Source of the DNA: CADCWK01 sp965218235
Lineage (GTDB): Bacteria > Chloroflexota > Chloroflexia > Thermomicrobiales > UBA6265
Reading direction: 5' to 3'
DNA: 64,000 nt
NCBI GenBank assembly: GCA_965218235.1
Contig: OZ244595.1
Coordinates: 620,001-684,000, forward strand
Position 1 is the stretch's first letter. Every line of letters begins with the position of its first letter. Shown here piece by piece: positions 44,430-52,782 of the stretch. The notes beneath the pieces are model-generated. The model ran no database searches and was not told the origin of the DNA. It was given only the letters and a program-made list of their open reading frames with translations. A program made the position numbers and the translations under genes.

Positions 44430-44726
44430 GACAGCCCTCCGGCTCGAACCTGGCGGCGATTGCGACCGACCGGCCGGTGTCAGATCGAGCCGCCACGGCG
44501 GGGTGAACGAGGCCGCTCCCCAAACGGACAGCGCGAAAGCGACATAAGACATCACGACTCATGCTGGCAACAGGATAGGCGATCCCCCGCGGCGGCGGCA
44601 ACTTCGCCCACCCGCAACGGTTGCACCTGGCCCGGTCGCGGCCGGTTCCGGACATTCGGCAGGACCTGCCCACGCTGGCAGGCCCGCCACCAGGTCAGCT
44701 GGCGTGTCGCGCGACGGCGCTATCGA

Positions 44727-45539
44727 TCAAGGATGGGAAGATCGATGAAGGATGGGAAGATCGATGAAGACGCCGGTGGCGTTGATCACCTTTGGGTTCC
44801 CGTCGGTGAAGGCCGTCAGATACTCGGCGGCAAAGTCCGCGGCGGCCGCGGTCGATTCCTGCGCGGCGGCCGCTGAATCGTAGAGACTGACCGCGGTGAA
44901 CCCGCCTCGGGACGGGAACCAAAGATAGCCCTGGAATCCGGGCAGGCCCGAGATGATCGGCACGAAGCCGTCCCGCGCCAACGGCACGAACTCAAGGGGA
45001 TCGGTGCCCGGCAGGCTTGTATGGATGCGGACGGCGATATAGCTCGGGCTGTCCGATTCCGGGGACGCGGTGACCGGTGGCGTCGCCGCTGGCGTCGACT
45101 CGGCCAGTTGGCTGGTGGCGGTGATCATCAGGTCGCCGTCGACCATGACCGGCGTCTCTACTGTGATGCCCGATGGGAGGCCCGCGACGAACTGTTCGGC
45201 AAGGGCGGTGAAGCCCTCGGCCCGCGCCGCATCCTCCAGCACGTCGACGGCAAGGCTCTGGCCGTCGTCGTCGAGCACATCGGCCAGCATGTAGCCCTGG
45301 TAGCCCGGCAGGGCCTGGACATCCGGAATGAAGTCGGTCGTCACGAGGTCATTGACCTGGGAGCGAGACGCTGAATCGGACAGTTGCCGCACACGCAGGC
45401 TCACGTAACCGAGAACTGGATCGAGCCTGACCGGGGTCGCGGTTCCCTGGGCGGCGGTGGTGGCTCGTCGTGAGACTACGAAGCCCCCGGCCCCAACACC
45501 CATTCCCGCCGCAACCCGCATGACCTGGCGACGCGACAT
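44727..45539 (-). CDS. exported protein with two ferredoxin-like/ABM-type repeats
   Basis: The protein has 270 residues. A Tat-like signal (SRRQVMRVAAGMGVGAGGFV) is followed by two homologous halves: YVSLRVRQLSD with IPDVQALPGYQGYMLADVLD, and YIAVRIHTSLPG with VPIISGLPGFQGYLWFPSRG. These halves look like dimeric alpha-beta barrel (antibiotic monooxygenase-like) modules fused in tandem. No cofactor motif is visible. Start could also be GTG 45551. The last codons were altered by a 19-bp tandem duplication. Confidence 0.72.
   Translation of the reverse strand: MSRRQVMRVAAGMGVGAGGFVVSRRATTAAQGTATPVRLDPVLGYVSLRVRQLSDSASRSQVNDLVTTDFIPDVQALPGYQGYMLADVLDDDGQSLAVDVLEDAARAEGFTALAEQFVAGLPSGITVETPVMVDGDLMITATSQLAESTPAATPPVTASPESDSPSYIAVRIHTSLPGTDPLEFVPLARDGFVPIISGLPGFQGYLWFPSRGGFTAVSLYDSAAAAQESTAAAADFAAEYLTAFTDGNPKVINATGVFIDLPILHRSSHP
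44729..44766 (+). repeat. 19-bp perfect tandem duplication at a gene end
   Basis: AAGGATGGGAAGATCGATG occurs twice in a row at 44729-44747 and 44748-44766. It covers the last codons of the minus-strand gene. With one unit the protein would end ILDR; with two it ends ILHRSSHP. Confidence 0.95.
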
Positions 45540-46098
45540 CCTGCTGCTCACGACCTTCTCCCGGTGCGTCCGCCGGCGGCGTCCCACGGACCCGCTAGCC
45601 TCGTTTCCCAGCCTTGGTCAGTATACGATGATTTTTGCATATCGGCGTCCTTGCGGGTTGATTGGGTGGGACGGATCGTTGGCCACGACCAAGGGGTCGA
45701 TGGCTGGCGCTCGTGGCGTAGCCAACCGGGCCGCGACGGTCGCTCCCGGGCCGGCCATTGCCTGGCCGCCATCGCGAGCCACGGTCTGGCGGAGGTTTGA
45801 GGAACGGCGCTGACACGATGGGTATCTAGACTCCCGGAGCGAGATGTCAGGATCGTTTCACGGCGATTGCGTCCGGAACCGTGGTCGGCTGGAGGCATGG
45901 CCGCCATGATGTGACGACGAGCGACGTGACGATTGGTCAATGCGTGCGCGGCTGGCGTGTGGGTCGTTCGCAGTTTACCCGATCAATTTCTGGCGTTCCC
46001 GACCCAAAGGTCCTGTTTCGCGCCAGTGCCAGAACCGTGTCGCGTTGCGTCGCGTCGCGTCTCCGGCCTGGTCAGGCCGCTCCCTCGTCTGACCACAG
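45540..46098. other. intergenic region, no gene supported
   Basis: About 560 bases upstream of the Tat protein and downstream of the permease pair. It has a TATACT on the minus strand (45620-45625) in a locally AT-rich stretch that may be the -10 of the Tat-protein gene. No repeat matching other regions was found. Confidence 0.45.
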
Positions 46099-47013
46099 TC
46101 AGCCCTGCCGTGGGTCGAGCGCGTCGCGCAGCCCGTCGCCGAAGAAGGTGAAGCCCAGCATCGCCAGGGCGATCGCCAAGGTCGGGAACAGGCCGAGGTG
46201 CCAGTTCAGCTGGATGAACTGGGCGCTGTCCGCGACCATCTTGCCGAGGCTCGGGGTCGGCTCGTTGATCCCGATCCCGAGGAAGCTCAGCCCCGCCTCG
46301 GCGAAGATCGCGGTCGGGACGGCCAGCGTGATCGCGACGATCAGCGGCGCCAGCGCATTGGGCAGGACGTGTTTGACCGCGATCGAGCGCTCGGTCGCTC
46401 CCAGCGCGCGGGCCGCCGTGACGTACTCCTGCTCCCGCAGCGTCAGGATCTGGGCCCGCGTCAGCCGGCAGATCGTGATCCAGCTGGTCAGGCCGATCAC
46501 GAGGATGACGTTGGACTGGCCGCTGCCCCGGATCGTCAGCAGGAAGATCGCGAACAGGATGCCGGGGAAGGCCGTGATGATCTCGGTCAGCCGCTGGATC
46601 GCGAAGTCGGCGACCCCGCCGCGCAGCCCGGAGATCAGCCCGAGCGGGATCCCGATCAGGCAGGCGACCGCGACGGCGGCGAAGGCGACCGTGAACGAGG
46701 TCCGGATGCCGTACATGATCCGGCTCAGGTAGTTGCGGCCGATCCCGTCGGTGCCGAACCAGTACTCGCTGTTGGGCCGCTGGTTGCTGTCGAGGATGTT
46801 GCTCTGGGCGTAGCCGCTCGGCGCCAGCAGCGGGGCCCCGAACCCCGCGACCGCCAGGCCGATCACCAGCAGCAGTCCCGCCACGGCGAGCCTGTGTCGG
46901 ACGAATCGCCGCGCCGCCATCGACAGGTTCGACCGCGCGGCCGGGGTGGCCCGGCTGCTGGGGGTCGGGCTGGCATCGGTCAGGTTTGCCCTTGTCGGGT
47001 TCGAGGACGTCAT
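46099..47013 (-). CDS. ABC transporter permease, DppC type (orphan pair)
   Basis: A 304-residue permease with a disordered N-terminus (about 30 residues). The family loop YWFGTDGIGRNYLSRIMYGIR is followed by five membrane segments and the EAA loop EYVTAARALGATERSIAVKH. GGGAGC precedes ATG 47013. It follows the DppB-type gene by 65 bases. No binding protein or ATPase is adjacent. Confidence 0.9.
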   Translation of the reverse strand: MTSSNPTRANLTDASPTPSSRATPAARSNLSMAARRFVRHRLAVAGLLLVIGLAVAGFGAPLLAPSGYAQSNILDSNQRPNSEYWFGTDGIGRNYLSRIMYGIRTSFTVAFAAVAVACLIGIPLGLISGLRGGVADFAIQRLTEIITAFPGILFAIFLLTIRGSGQSNVILVIGLTSWITICRLTRAQILTLREQEYVTAARALGATERSIAVKHVLPNALAPLIVAITLAVPTAIFAEAGLSFLGIGINEPTPSLGKMVADSAQFIQLNWHLGLFPTLAIALAMLGFTFFGDGLRDALDPRQG

Positions 47014-47078
47014 CGGCGCTGCTCCCGGATGATCGGTCTGGTGCTCGTCGTGGCCGGCGTCGATGGGGTGGGTCGCGG

Positions 47079-48017
47079 TCAGCGCCCCGTCAGCCGGATG
47101 CGCGGGTCGAGGAAGGTGTAGAGCAGGTCGGTGATCAGGTAGGTGAGGCCCCAGAGCGTGGCGATCAGGAGCACCAGCGCCATGATCATCGGGTAGTCGC
47201 GGGTGAAGGTGCTGGTCACGAAGAAGCGGCCCAGGCCGGGGATCCGGAAAGCGGCCTCGATGAAGATGCTGCCCGTCAGGATGTTCGGGATCTCCGGGAG
47301 CAGCACCGTCACGCAGGGGATCAGCGCGTTCCGGCCGGCGTGGCGGAGCAGTACGAACCGCTCGGCCAGCCCCTTGGAGCGGGCCGTTCGGACGTAGTCC
47401 GCCCGGAGCGTCTCGACCAGCGTCGCCCGGGTGTAGCGGGCGACGAGGGCCGTGGGCGTCAGGGCGTAGGCGATTACCGGCAGGATGTACTCCTTCGGAG
47501 TGCCGAAGTCGCCCGTCCAGCCGCCGGCCGGCAGCCAGTGCAGGTTGACGGAGAAGATCAGGATCAGCCAGATCGCGACGACGAACGACGGCAGGACCAG
47601 CCCGAGGGTCGCGCCGAACGAGACGACGTAGTCCAGCCACGAATTCTGCCGGACAGCGGCCGTGACGCCGAGGATCGTCCCGGCGACGTAGGCAATCAGG
47701 ATCGTCGGGGCGCCGATCGCGAGCGTCACCGGCCAGGCGTCGCCGATCAGCTGGAGGACGGTCAGGTTGGGCGCCTGGAAGGGGACGCCGAAGTCGCCCT
47801 GGAGGGCGTGGCCCATGTAGCGGAGGTACTGCTGCCAGACCGGCCCGTCGAGGCCGTACTTCGCCTCCAGTGCCCGCTGCGTCGCGGCCGAGACGGGCTG
47901 CTCGCCGAGGTCGAACGGGCCGCCGGGGACCGAGCGCATCAGGCCGAAGGTGATGACGGAGACGGCGAACAGGACGAAGACGAGCCCCGCCAGCCGCCCC
48001 AGGATGTACCGGATCAC
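47079..48017 (-). CDS. ABC transporter permease, DppB type (orphan pair)
   Basis: A 312-residue permease with an N-terminal anchor MIRYILGRLAGLVFVLFAVS, the PGGPFD motif, further membrane segments and the EAA loop DYVRTARSKGLAERFVLLRH. It is first gene of the minus-strand pair. It is only distantly similar to the permease at 2604, so the pair is not a local duplicate. Confidence 0.9.
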   Translation of the reverse strand: MIRYILGRLAGLVFVLFAVSVITFGLMRSVPGGPFDLGEQPVSAATQRALEAKYGLDGPVWQQYLRYMGHALQGDFGVPFQAPNLTVLQLIGDAWPVTLAIGAPTILIAYVAGTILGVTAAVRQNSWLDYVVSFGATLGLVLPSFVVAIWLILIFSVNLHWLPAGGWTGDFGTPKEYILPVIAYALTPTALVARYTRATLVETLRADYVRTARSKGLAERFVLLRHAGRNALIPCVTVLLPEIPNILTGSIFIEAAFRIPGLGRFFVTSTFTRDYPMIMALVLLIATLWGLTYLITDLLYTFLDPRIRLTGR

Positions 48018-48337
48018 GCCGTCGAACCCTCCCGCCGACCGCCCCGTCGTCCCGGCGCCGGATCACCCGCTCGTGTGCCGCTCATGTGCCGCTCGTGTGG
48101 GCCGAACGGTACCAGAAAACTGGCGCCGGGACGGACGATCCGGGCCGTATGAGCGGCCAGCGTTGTGCGGGATGCCCATGGGAGCGTCGGTTGGGGCAGC
48201 TAATCACGGCATGATCGTCTGAGTGACAGCCAGCCTGCTCACTGGTCGTCGAGGAGGCAGACTGGAAGAGTGGAGAGCGGTGCCTCCAGTTCGCCAGCCT
48301 CTCGACGGACCCCCGGCCGCATCGTCAGTTGAACCAC

Positions 48338-48357
48338 AGGCGCCCCACGGGGCGCCT
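48338..48357. terminator. short GC hairpin
   Basis: AGGCGCCCC-AC-GGGGCGCCT is a perfect 9-bp stem with a 2-base loop, followed on the plus strand by CGTTCGGTTTCG. Which transcript it ends is unclear. Confidence 0.4.
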
Positions 48358-48507
48358 CGTTCGGTTTCGAGGGACGTCGCGCGCCATCTTCGCCATTGAC
48401 GGGTGCGGTTCCCGTAGAGCGTATGTCAGGAGCAAACCGTAACCTGATCGACCCTGCTTGAGATTTCAAGAGTCGTCCGGTGGTCGGGTCAGCCCGTGGT
48501 CAGCCAC

Positions 48508-48542
48508 GGCATGGCGCTCTCGCTTCGCTGGCGGCGCAGCCT
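48508..48542. repeat. inverted end-fragment of the 175-bp intergenic repeat
   Basis: GGCATGGCGCTCTCGCTTCG and the following CTGGCGGCGCAGCC resemble the reverse complement of the right end of copies 1 and 2 (CAGCGAAGCGAGAGCCATG). No full element is visible. Confidence 0.45.
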
Positions 48543-48628
48543 GGCCCTCAAGGGCTGCGTAGCGTGACGGGCTCAGGATCAACGCGGACCGTTGCGATGA
48601 CCACCGAAGGACATCCGCAATCTCAATC

Positions 48629-48740
48629 AGGGACTGGCTGAACAACATCGGATTCAGAATTGAGGCCCCCGACCGATCCGGCTGGCGGGGCCGTGCTCCC
48701 GGCCGATTGTTTGGGGACCAACGTCGTTCAGCCAGTCCCT
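48629..48740. mobile_element. 112-bp inverted-repeat element (MITE-like)
   Basis: The ends 48629-48651 and 48718-48740 are inverted repeats matching at 20 of 23 positions (AGGGACTGGCTGAAC core). The inside is GC-rich and non-coding. It could be a miniature transposon or a strong transcription hairpin. Confidence 0.45.
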
Positions 48741-48988
48741 TCAGGGCCGGCGCCACCGACCGGTTTCTCACTTCTCGAAGAGCGCGGGACCATCATGCGC
48801 ATCCAGGCCGAGGCTGATTTGTCGCTGGGGACGGGCTTGGGGATCGGACCAGGATGTTCGACGGTCCGGGTGGCGGAGGCGCTGGCGGACGCGGCATTGA
48901 CGTCAGTGCGTTGCCCACGATCAGATACCTCCGACGATAGGGCCAGACGCAAGCGTCATCCGTTCGCAGATTCAGCCTGTCGCCGCAG

Positions 48989-49648
48989 TCACGGCCGCTG
49001 GACGAACCAGGTGGTGACGACGTAGCCCATGTCGGTCGGTCGGAGGTGGGCGACGACGGGGGCGACGCCGCTGGTCTGGGGGCTATCAAGGCGGATCTTC
49101 GCGGCAGCCGTGCCGTCCGGGAAGGAGACGATGCCGTCGATCCCGAGCAGCGTCGCGGACACTTCCTGACCGGAGCTCTCCTCGATCAGCGGCGGCCCGG
49201 CCTGACCCTGGGGCGGCGTCTCGGCGACGGCTCGGTCGATCTCCGGCTGGACGTCGGCGCGGTCGACGCCGAGCATGGCGGGCGCGAAGGCCGGGTCGGT
49301 CAGCATGAGCAGGCGGGCCATGTCGCCGGCGTTGCTGCAGGCGATCGATCCCTCGATCGTCGCGCTCACCGCCGCGACGGTCTCAGCGTCGGCTGGCTGG
49401 CCGGTCTCGACGGCAGGTGGGTCGGTCACCGAGACCGCGGCCCGGACGGCCTCGCCGTAAGCGACCGGATCGACCGGGTCGACGGTGCAGTCGGCGGCCC
49501 CGAGGGCGATCGGCGTCCCGACTGGCGTTGCCAGCGGTGTCGTGCCGGGCGTGGCTGGGACATCCTGAGCGGCCACGGACCACGGTACGAGCAGGGCGAC
49601 GAGAACCAGGGTCAGGATCGCGGAGACGAGGGTTCGGGTCGGTCGCAT
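48989..49648 (-). CDS. exported protein of unknown function (paralogue of 29578-30231)
   Basis: A 219-residue protein with signal peptide (LVSAILTLVLVALLVPWSVAA), a TPGTTPLATPVGTP linker and the same domain start ALGAADCTVDPVDPVAYG. GSIACSNAGDMARLLMLTDP and VVTTWFVQRP match the 30-kb paralogue. GGAGGC precedes the ATG. The shared Cys pair (DCTVDP and IACSNAG) is conserved in both, suggesting a disulfide. Confidence 0.82.
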   Translation of the reverse strand: MRPTRTLVSAILTLVLVALLVPWSVAAQDVPATPGTTPLATPVGTPIALGAADCTVDPVDPVAYGEAVRAAVSVTDPPAVETGQPADAETVAAVSATIEGSIACSNAGDMARLLMLTDPAFAPAMLGVDRADVQPEIDRAVAETPPQGQAGPPLIEESSGQEVSATLLGIDGIVSFPDGTAAAKIRLDSPQTSGVAPVVAHLRPTDMGYVVTTWFVQRP

Positions 49649-49729
49649 GGGTGCCTCCAGATCGTCGTCACGGTTGGTCCAGCCACATCGGTGCCGCGAC
49701 CACCGGGTGATGTGCAGTGTACAGGCGCA

Positions 49730-50644
49730 TCACCGTGGTCTGGCGATTCGACCGATGATCTCGCGCTCAGCCGCCGCGGTCTGGACGGTCAGAGCGATGT
49801 GCGCGTTGGCCGGCGCTGTCTCGGTCGGCATCCGCATCAGGGACAGGCCGGGGTGATTCCCACCGGATTCGACATCGATGTGGACGGTCGTGAACCCCAT
49901 CAGGTCCGGCCGGGTGATCGCCATCGCGGCCAGCGGATCATGCAGGGCGGTCGATCCGTGCTCGACGACCTTTGGATAGAGCTCGACCTGAAGGGCAACG
50001 GCGTCATGGAATGCCGATCCCGCCGCCCGAATGGTGGAGAGGTCGTCGCTCCGAATCTGGACGAGGGTCGTCACGTCGAGCGGGACGACGACCTTGACCT
50101 CCGGCTGGTCGAAGACGATCGCCGCCGCTTCCGGGTCGCATTTCAGGTTGTGCTCGGCGTAGGGGAGATGGAGCCCATCGTGCCCGCGGGCGGCACCCGC
50201 CATCAGCGTGAAGCCGGCCAGGTTCGCCAGCAGCCGGGGTTCGCGCCGGATCGCGAGCGCGATGTTGGTCATCGGGCCGACCGCCAGCAGGTGGACCTGG
50301 CCGGGATTGGCCATCACCGTCCGGACGATGAAGTCGACGGCGTGCTCGGGCGCCGGCCGCCAGTCCCGATCCGATTCGTCCAGCAGGCCGACGCCCTCGT
50401 GTCCCGGCCAGTAGATCTCGCGGACGCCCATCAGCGTCTGGGACGCCCCCAGCATGATGGGGATGTCCTCCCGGCCCGCCAGTTGCAGCAGCCGGTTGAC
50501 CATCCGGCCCCGGAGATGGACGTCGCCGTAGACGCAAGTCACCCCGACGAGGTCGATCTCGGGTGAGCCGAGCAGTACCGCGAGCGCGAGGCAGTCGTCG
50601 ACGTCGGTCCCCAGGTCGGTATCGAAGATCACGCGGTGGGCCAA
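49730..50644 (-). CDS. inosine-uridine-preferring-type nucleoside hydrolase
   Basis: A 304-residue calcium-dependent N-ribohydrolase. The N-terminal metal site is VIFDTDLGTDVDDCLAL (DxDxGxDDD). It also shows LAVGPMTNIALA, NLKCDPEAAAIV and HDPLAA, all conserved in nucleoside hydrolases. It releases the base from a (purine or pyrimidine) ribonucleoside in the cytosol. I use TTG 50644 because AGAGGAGGGCGCC gives ideal spacing. A possible partner is the dehydrogenase at 50783, on the same strand upstream. Confidence 0.88.
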   Translation of the reverse strand: MAHRVIFDTDLGTDVDDCLALAVLLGSPEIDLVGVTCVYGDVHLRGRMVNRLLQLAGREDIPIMLGASQTLMGVREIYWPGHEGVGLLDESDRDWRPAPEHAVDFIVRTVMANPGQVHLLAVGPMTNIALAIRREPRLLANLAGFTLMAGAARGHDGLHLPYAEHNLKCDPEAAAIVFDQPEVKVVVPLDVTTLVQIRSDDLSTIRAAGSAFHDAVALQVELYPKVVEHGSTALHDPLAAMAITRPDLMGFTTVHIDVESGGNHPGLSLMRMPTETAPANAHIALTVQTAAAEREIIGRIARPR

Positions 50645-50782
50645 GGCGCCCTCCTCTTCTATTGAAGTCAACGAAGACTGGCAACGGCCGTCCGGTCCGC
50701 AGGGGGAGGATCGAGTCGGGTGGGAGGCGCCGAGCGACGTGAAGAATCCGGTGTCCGTCGCGATGACGGATGAGCCCGGCAG

Positions 50783-51883
50783 CTAGATCGCTCCCAGCTC
50801 GACTGTCCGGGTCGTCCCCGTCCGGGCGCTGTCGTAGATCGCCTGGAGGCAGTGGAAGTTGAAGACCGCCTGCTCGTCGACGACGGCCAGGTTCGGCTCG
50901 CCCCGGATCAGGGCGGCGAACGCCAGCAGCGGCCGGACGTGGACATCGGCCGGGGCGTCGCCGGTCGGGTGCTCGACGGTCTCGGCGGCCGTGCCATGAT
51001 CGTCCCACGTCACGGTCACGCGGCCGTCACCCATCCAGTCGATCCAGTCCCAGCGGATCGCGCCCTCGAGCCCCTCGATCTCGGCGATCTGCCGCTCGGC
51101 GCCGTGGGTGCAGGCCGCCCGCTCGAACGCGACGGTGATCTGCTGGCCGTCGGCCCGCGTCAGCCGCAGCGTCGCGCCGGCGTGCTGCTCGGTGTCGAAG
51201 ACCGTCCCCGCCGGCAGGTCCAGCGACGTGTCCGGGCTGGCCAGCCAGGCGCCGCTGACCTCGACCCGGACCGGCCGCAGGACGTGGTTGAGGACGGTGA
51301 TGTCATAGGGCGACCAGTCCATCAGCGTCCCACCGCCGCTCCGGCTCCGGTCGAGGAACCACGGCGTCGCGCGCTGGTACTCGATCCCGGTCCGGGCCCG
51401 CCGCGTCCGGTTGACGAAAGTCGCGTGGTAGAGCGCCCCCAGGGGCCCTTCCTCGACCAGCTCGCGGGTCCGCTCTGTGGCCGGCACGCCGAGGAAGCGG
51501 CAGCTGCAGCACCCCAGGTGCAGTCCGGCCGCCCGGGCCGCCGCCAGCATCTCCGTCGCTTCGGCGGCGTCCATCGCCAGTGGCTTCTCGCAGAGGACGT
51601 GGCGCCCGGAGGCGAGCCCAAGCAACGTCAGGGACCGATGGGTGAACGGTGGCGTTGCGACGATGACGATGTCGTCCGGACTGGCCGGTTCGGCCAGGAG
51701 TTCGGCGGCGTCGGCGACGCAGTGGGCGACTGGGTACTCGGCCAGGAAGCCGGCCCGGGCCTCCGGGCTGGGGTCGGCGACCCGGAGCCCGATCCGGTCG
51801 CCGTCCGGCAGCAGCGCGACCGCCGCCGCATGGTGCCGGGCGATGACGCCCGCCCCGATGATGGAGATCCGGCTCGCCTCGCT
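50783..51883 (-). CDS. Gfo/Idh/MocA-family oxidoreductase with disrupted start
   Basis: The full-length protein reads 366 codons from 51883. The Rossmann start is RISIIGAGVIARHHAAAVA, then IVATPPFTHRS, HVLCEKPLAMDA and a normal C-terminal domain. There is no ATG, GTG or TTG between the upstream stop and this domain until TTG 51625 inside it. The only ATG in place (51889-51887, GGAAGGA 12 bases before) is followed immediately by TAG. Either the gene is knocked out at codon 2, or a rare start such as ATC is used. The rest of the frame is clean, so the lesion would be recent. Confidence 0.75.
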   Translation of the reverse strand, partial: SEASRISIIGAGVIARHHAAAVALLPDGDRIGLRVADPSPEARAGFLAEYPVAHCVADAAELLAEPASPDDIVIVATPPFTHRSLTLLGLASGRHVLCEKPLAMDAAEATEMLAAARAAGLHLGCCSCRFLGVPATERTRELVEEGPLGALYHATFVNRTRRARTGIEYQRATPWFLDRSRSGGGTLMDWSPYDITVLNHVLRPVRVEVSGAWLASPDTSLDLPAGTVFDTEQHAGATLRLTRADGQQITVAFERAACTHGAERQIAEIEGLEGAIRWDWIDWMGDGRVTVTWDDHGTAAETVEHPTGDAPADVHVRPLLAFAALIRGEPNLAVVDEQAVFNFHCLQAIYDSARTGTTRTVELGAI

Positions 51884-52307
51884 CTACATGTCCCGTTGCT
51901 GTCCTTCCAGGCCCGGTTCGGCCTCACCGCGATCCGCACTGGGATGGCTGGTGGGCACCGTATCAGATCGGCGAACGCTGTGGTTGGGCTTCCAAACGTC
52001 CCTCGAATCGTCCTGTGGCGGATCGCGCCTTCGCCGACTGGAACGCATCGGTTTGCCCGCTTGTCCGCCGTCCCGGCAGCGTTGTCAGGGCATGAGCCGG
52101 GACCTGCTCGGTCCGGGTTCGGCGGGCCTGGTCGCAGAGCATCACGGCACAACCATTGCTCAACCGGTCTCACTACCTGGGCTGACTACCGGATACAGGT
52201 GCCATCGGCCGGGGATGACCCGCTGGTCAGACCGCCGGGAATCCGGCAGGAGTGGCCTTCTGCTCCTGGCTCCGTGTGAACGTGTTGTCAATCGCGAGGA
52301 GCACATC
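51884..52307. other. intergenic region, no gene supported
   Basis: About 420 bases between the divergent dehydrogenase and the SPW-repeat gene. No hairpin or repeat was noticed. Promoters for both neighbours should lie here, but none matches consensus well. Confidence 0.45.
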
Positions 52308-52676
52308 ATGCGATTTCTTCCCACGGCGGTTCACGGCGTCGTCGATTATCTGGCCGGCATCGTGATTCTGGCGCTGCCCTGGGTCTTCAGCTGGGAAGAC
52401 AGCGCCCGAACGATCATGACGATCCTCGGGCTTGGAGTGATTCTCTACAGCCTGCTGACGGACTACGAGCTCGGTATCGTCCGTGTGATCCCGATGCCGA
52501 CGCACCTCCTGCTGGACGCCCTCGGCGGCATCGTCCTGATCGCCTGGCCGTTCCTCTTCGGGATCGACGACAACACGACCCGGACCGTGATGATCGTCCT
52601 CGGCGCCCTTGAGATCGGCGCCTCGCTGGTCACGCAGACGGTTCCGTCGCGCACCCGAACGACCCGGACGACCTGA
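52308..52676 (+). CDS. SPW-repeat membrane protein
   Basis: A 122-residue, four-segment membrane protein made of two SPW-type repeats: VDYLAGIVILALPWVFSW and LDALGGIVLIAWPFLFG. Each has the Pro-Trp in a membrane helix. CGAGGAGC precedes ATG 52308. Family function is unknown; it often occurs with stress genes. A terminator-like hairpin follows 24 bases after the stop. Confidence 0.88.
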   Translation: MRFLPTAVHGVVDYLAGIVILALPWVFSWEDSARTIMTILGLGVILYSLLTDYELGIVRVIPMPTHLLLDALGGIVLIAWPFLFGIDDNTTRTVMIVLGALEIGASLVTQTVPSRTRTTRTT

Positions 52677-52699
52677 TCGGTCTCCAGATGAACGAGCAG

Positions 52700-52733
52700 G
52701 GCGGGACCCCGAGCGTCTACTCGGGGTCCCGCC
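52700..52733 (+). terminator. 13-bp stem terminator-like hairpin
   Basis: GGCGGGACCCCGA (52700-52712) pairs perfectly with TCGGGGTCCCGCC (52721-52733) across 8 bases, just after the SPW-repeat gene. There is no T tract. Confidence 0.65.
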
Positions 52734-52782
52734 ATGATCACGGTCGGAGGCAGTCGGACCCACTTCCCGGAAAGCTCAATCA

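Larger units (their letters stand above)
48018..48988. other. 970-bp intergenic region with inverted repeats
   Basis: No gene is supported. It contains a 9-bp stem hairpin at 48338-48357, an inverted fragment related to the 175-bp repeats at 48508-48542 and a 112-bp inverted-repeat element at 48629-48740. The permease pair has its promoter somewhere on the left of this region. Confidence 0.55.

Noticed and set aside
49730..50671. TTG at 50671 as start of the nucleoside hydrolase
   Set aside because: The TTG at 50644 has an ideal AGAGGAGG ribosome site and begins right at the conserved HRVIFDTD.
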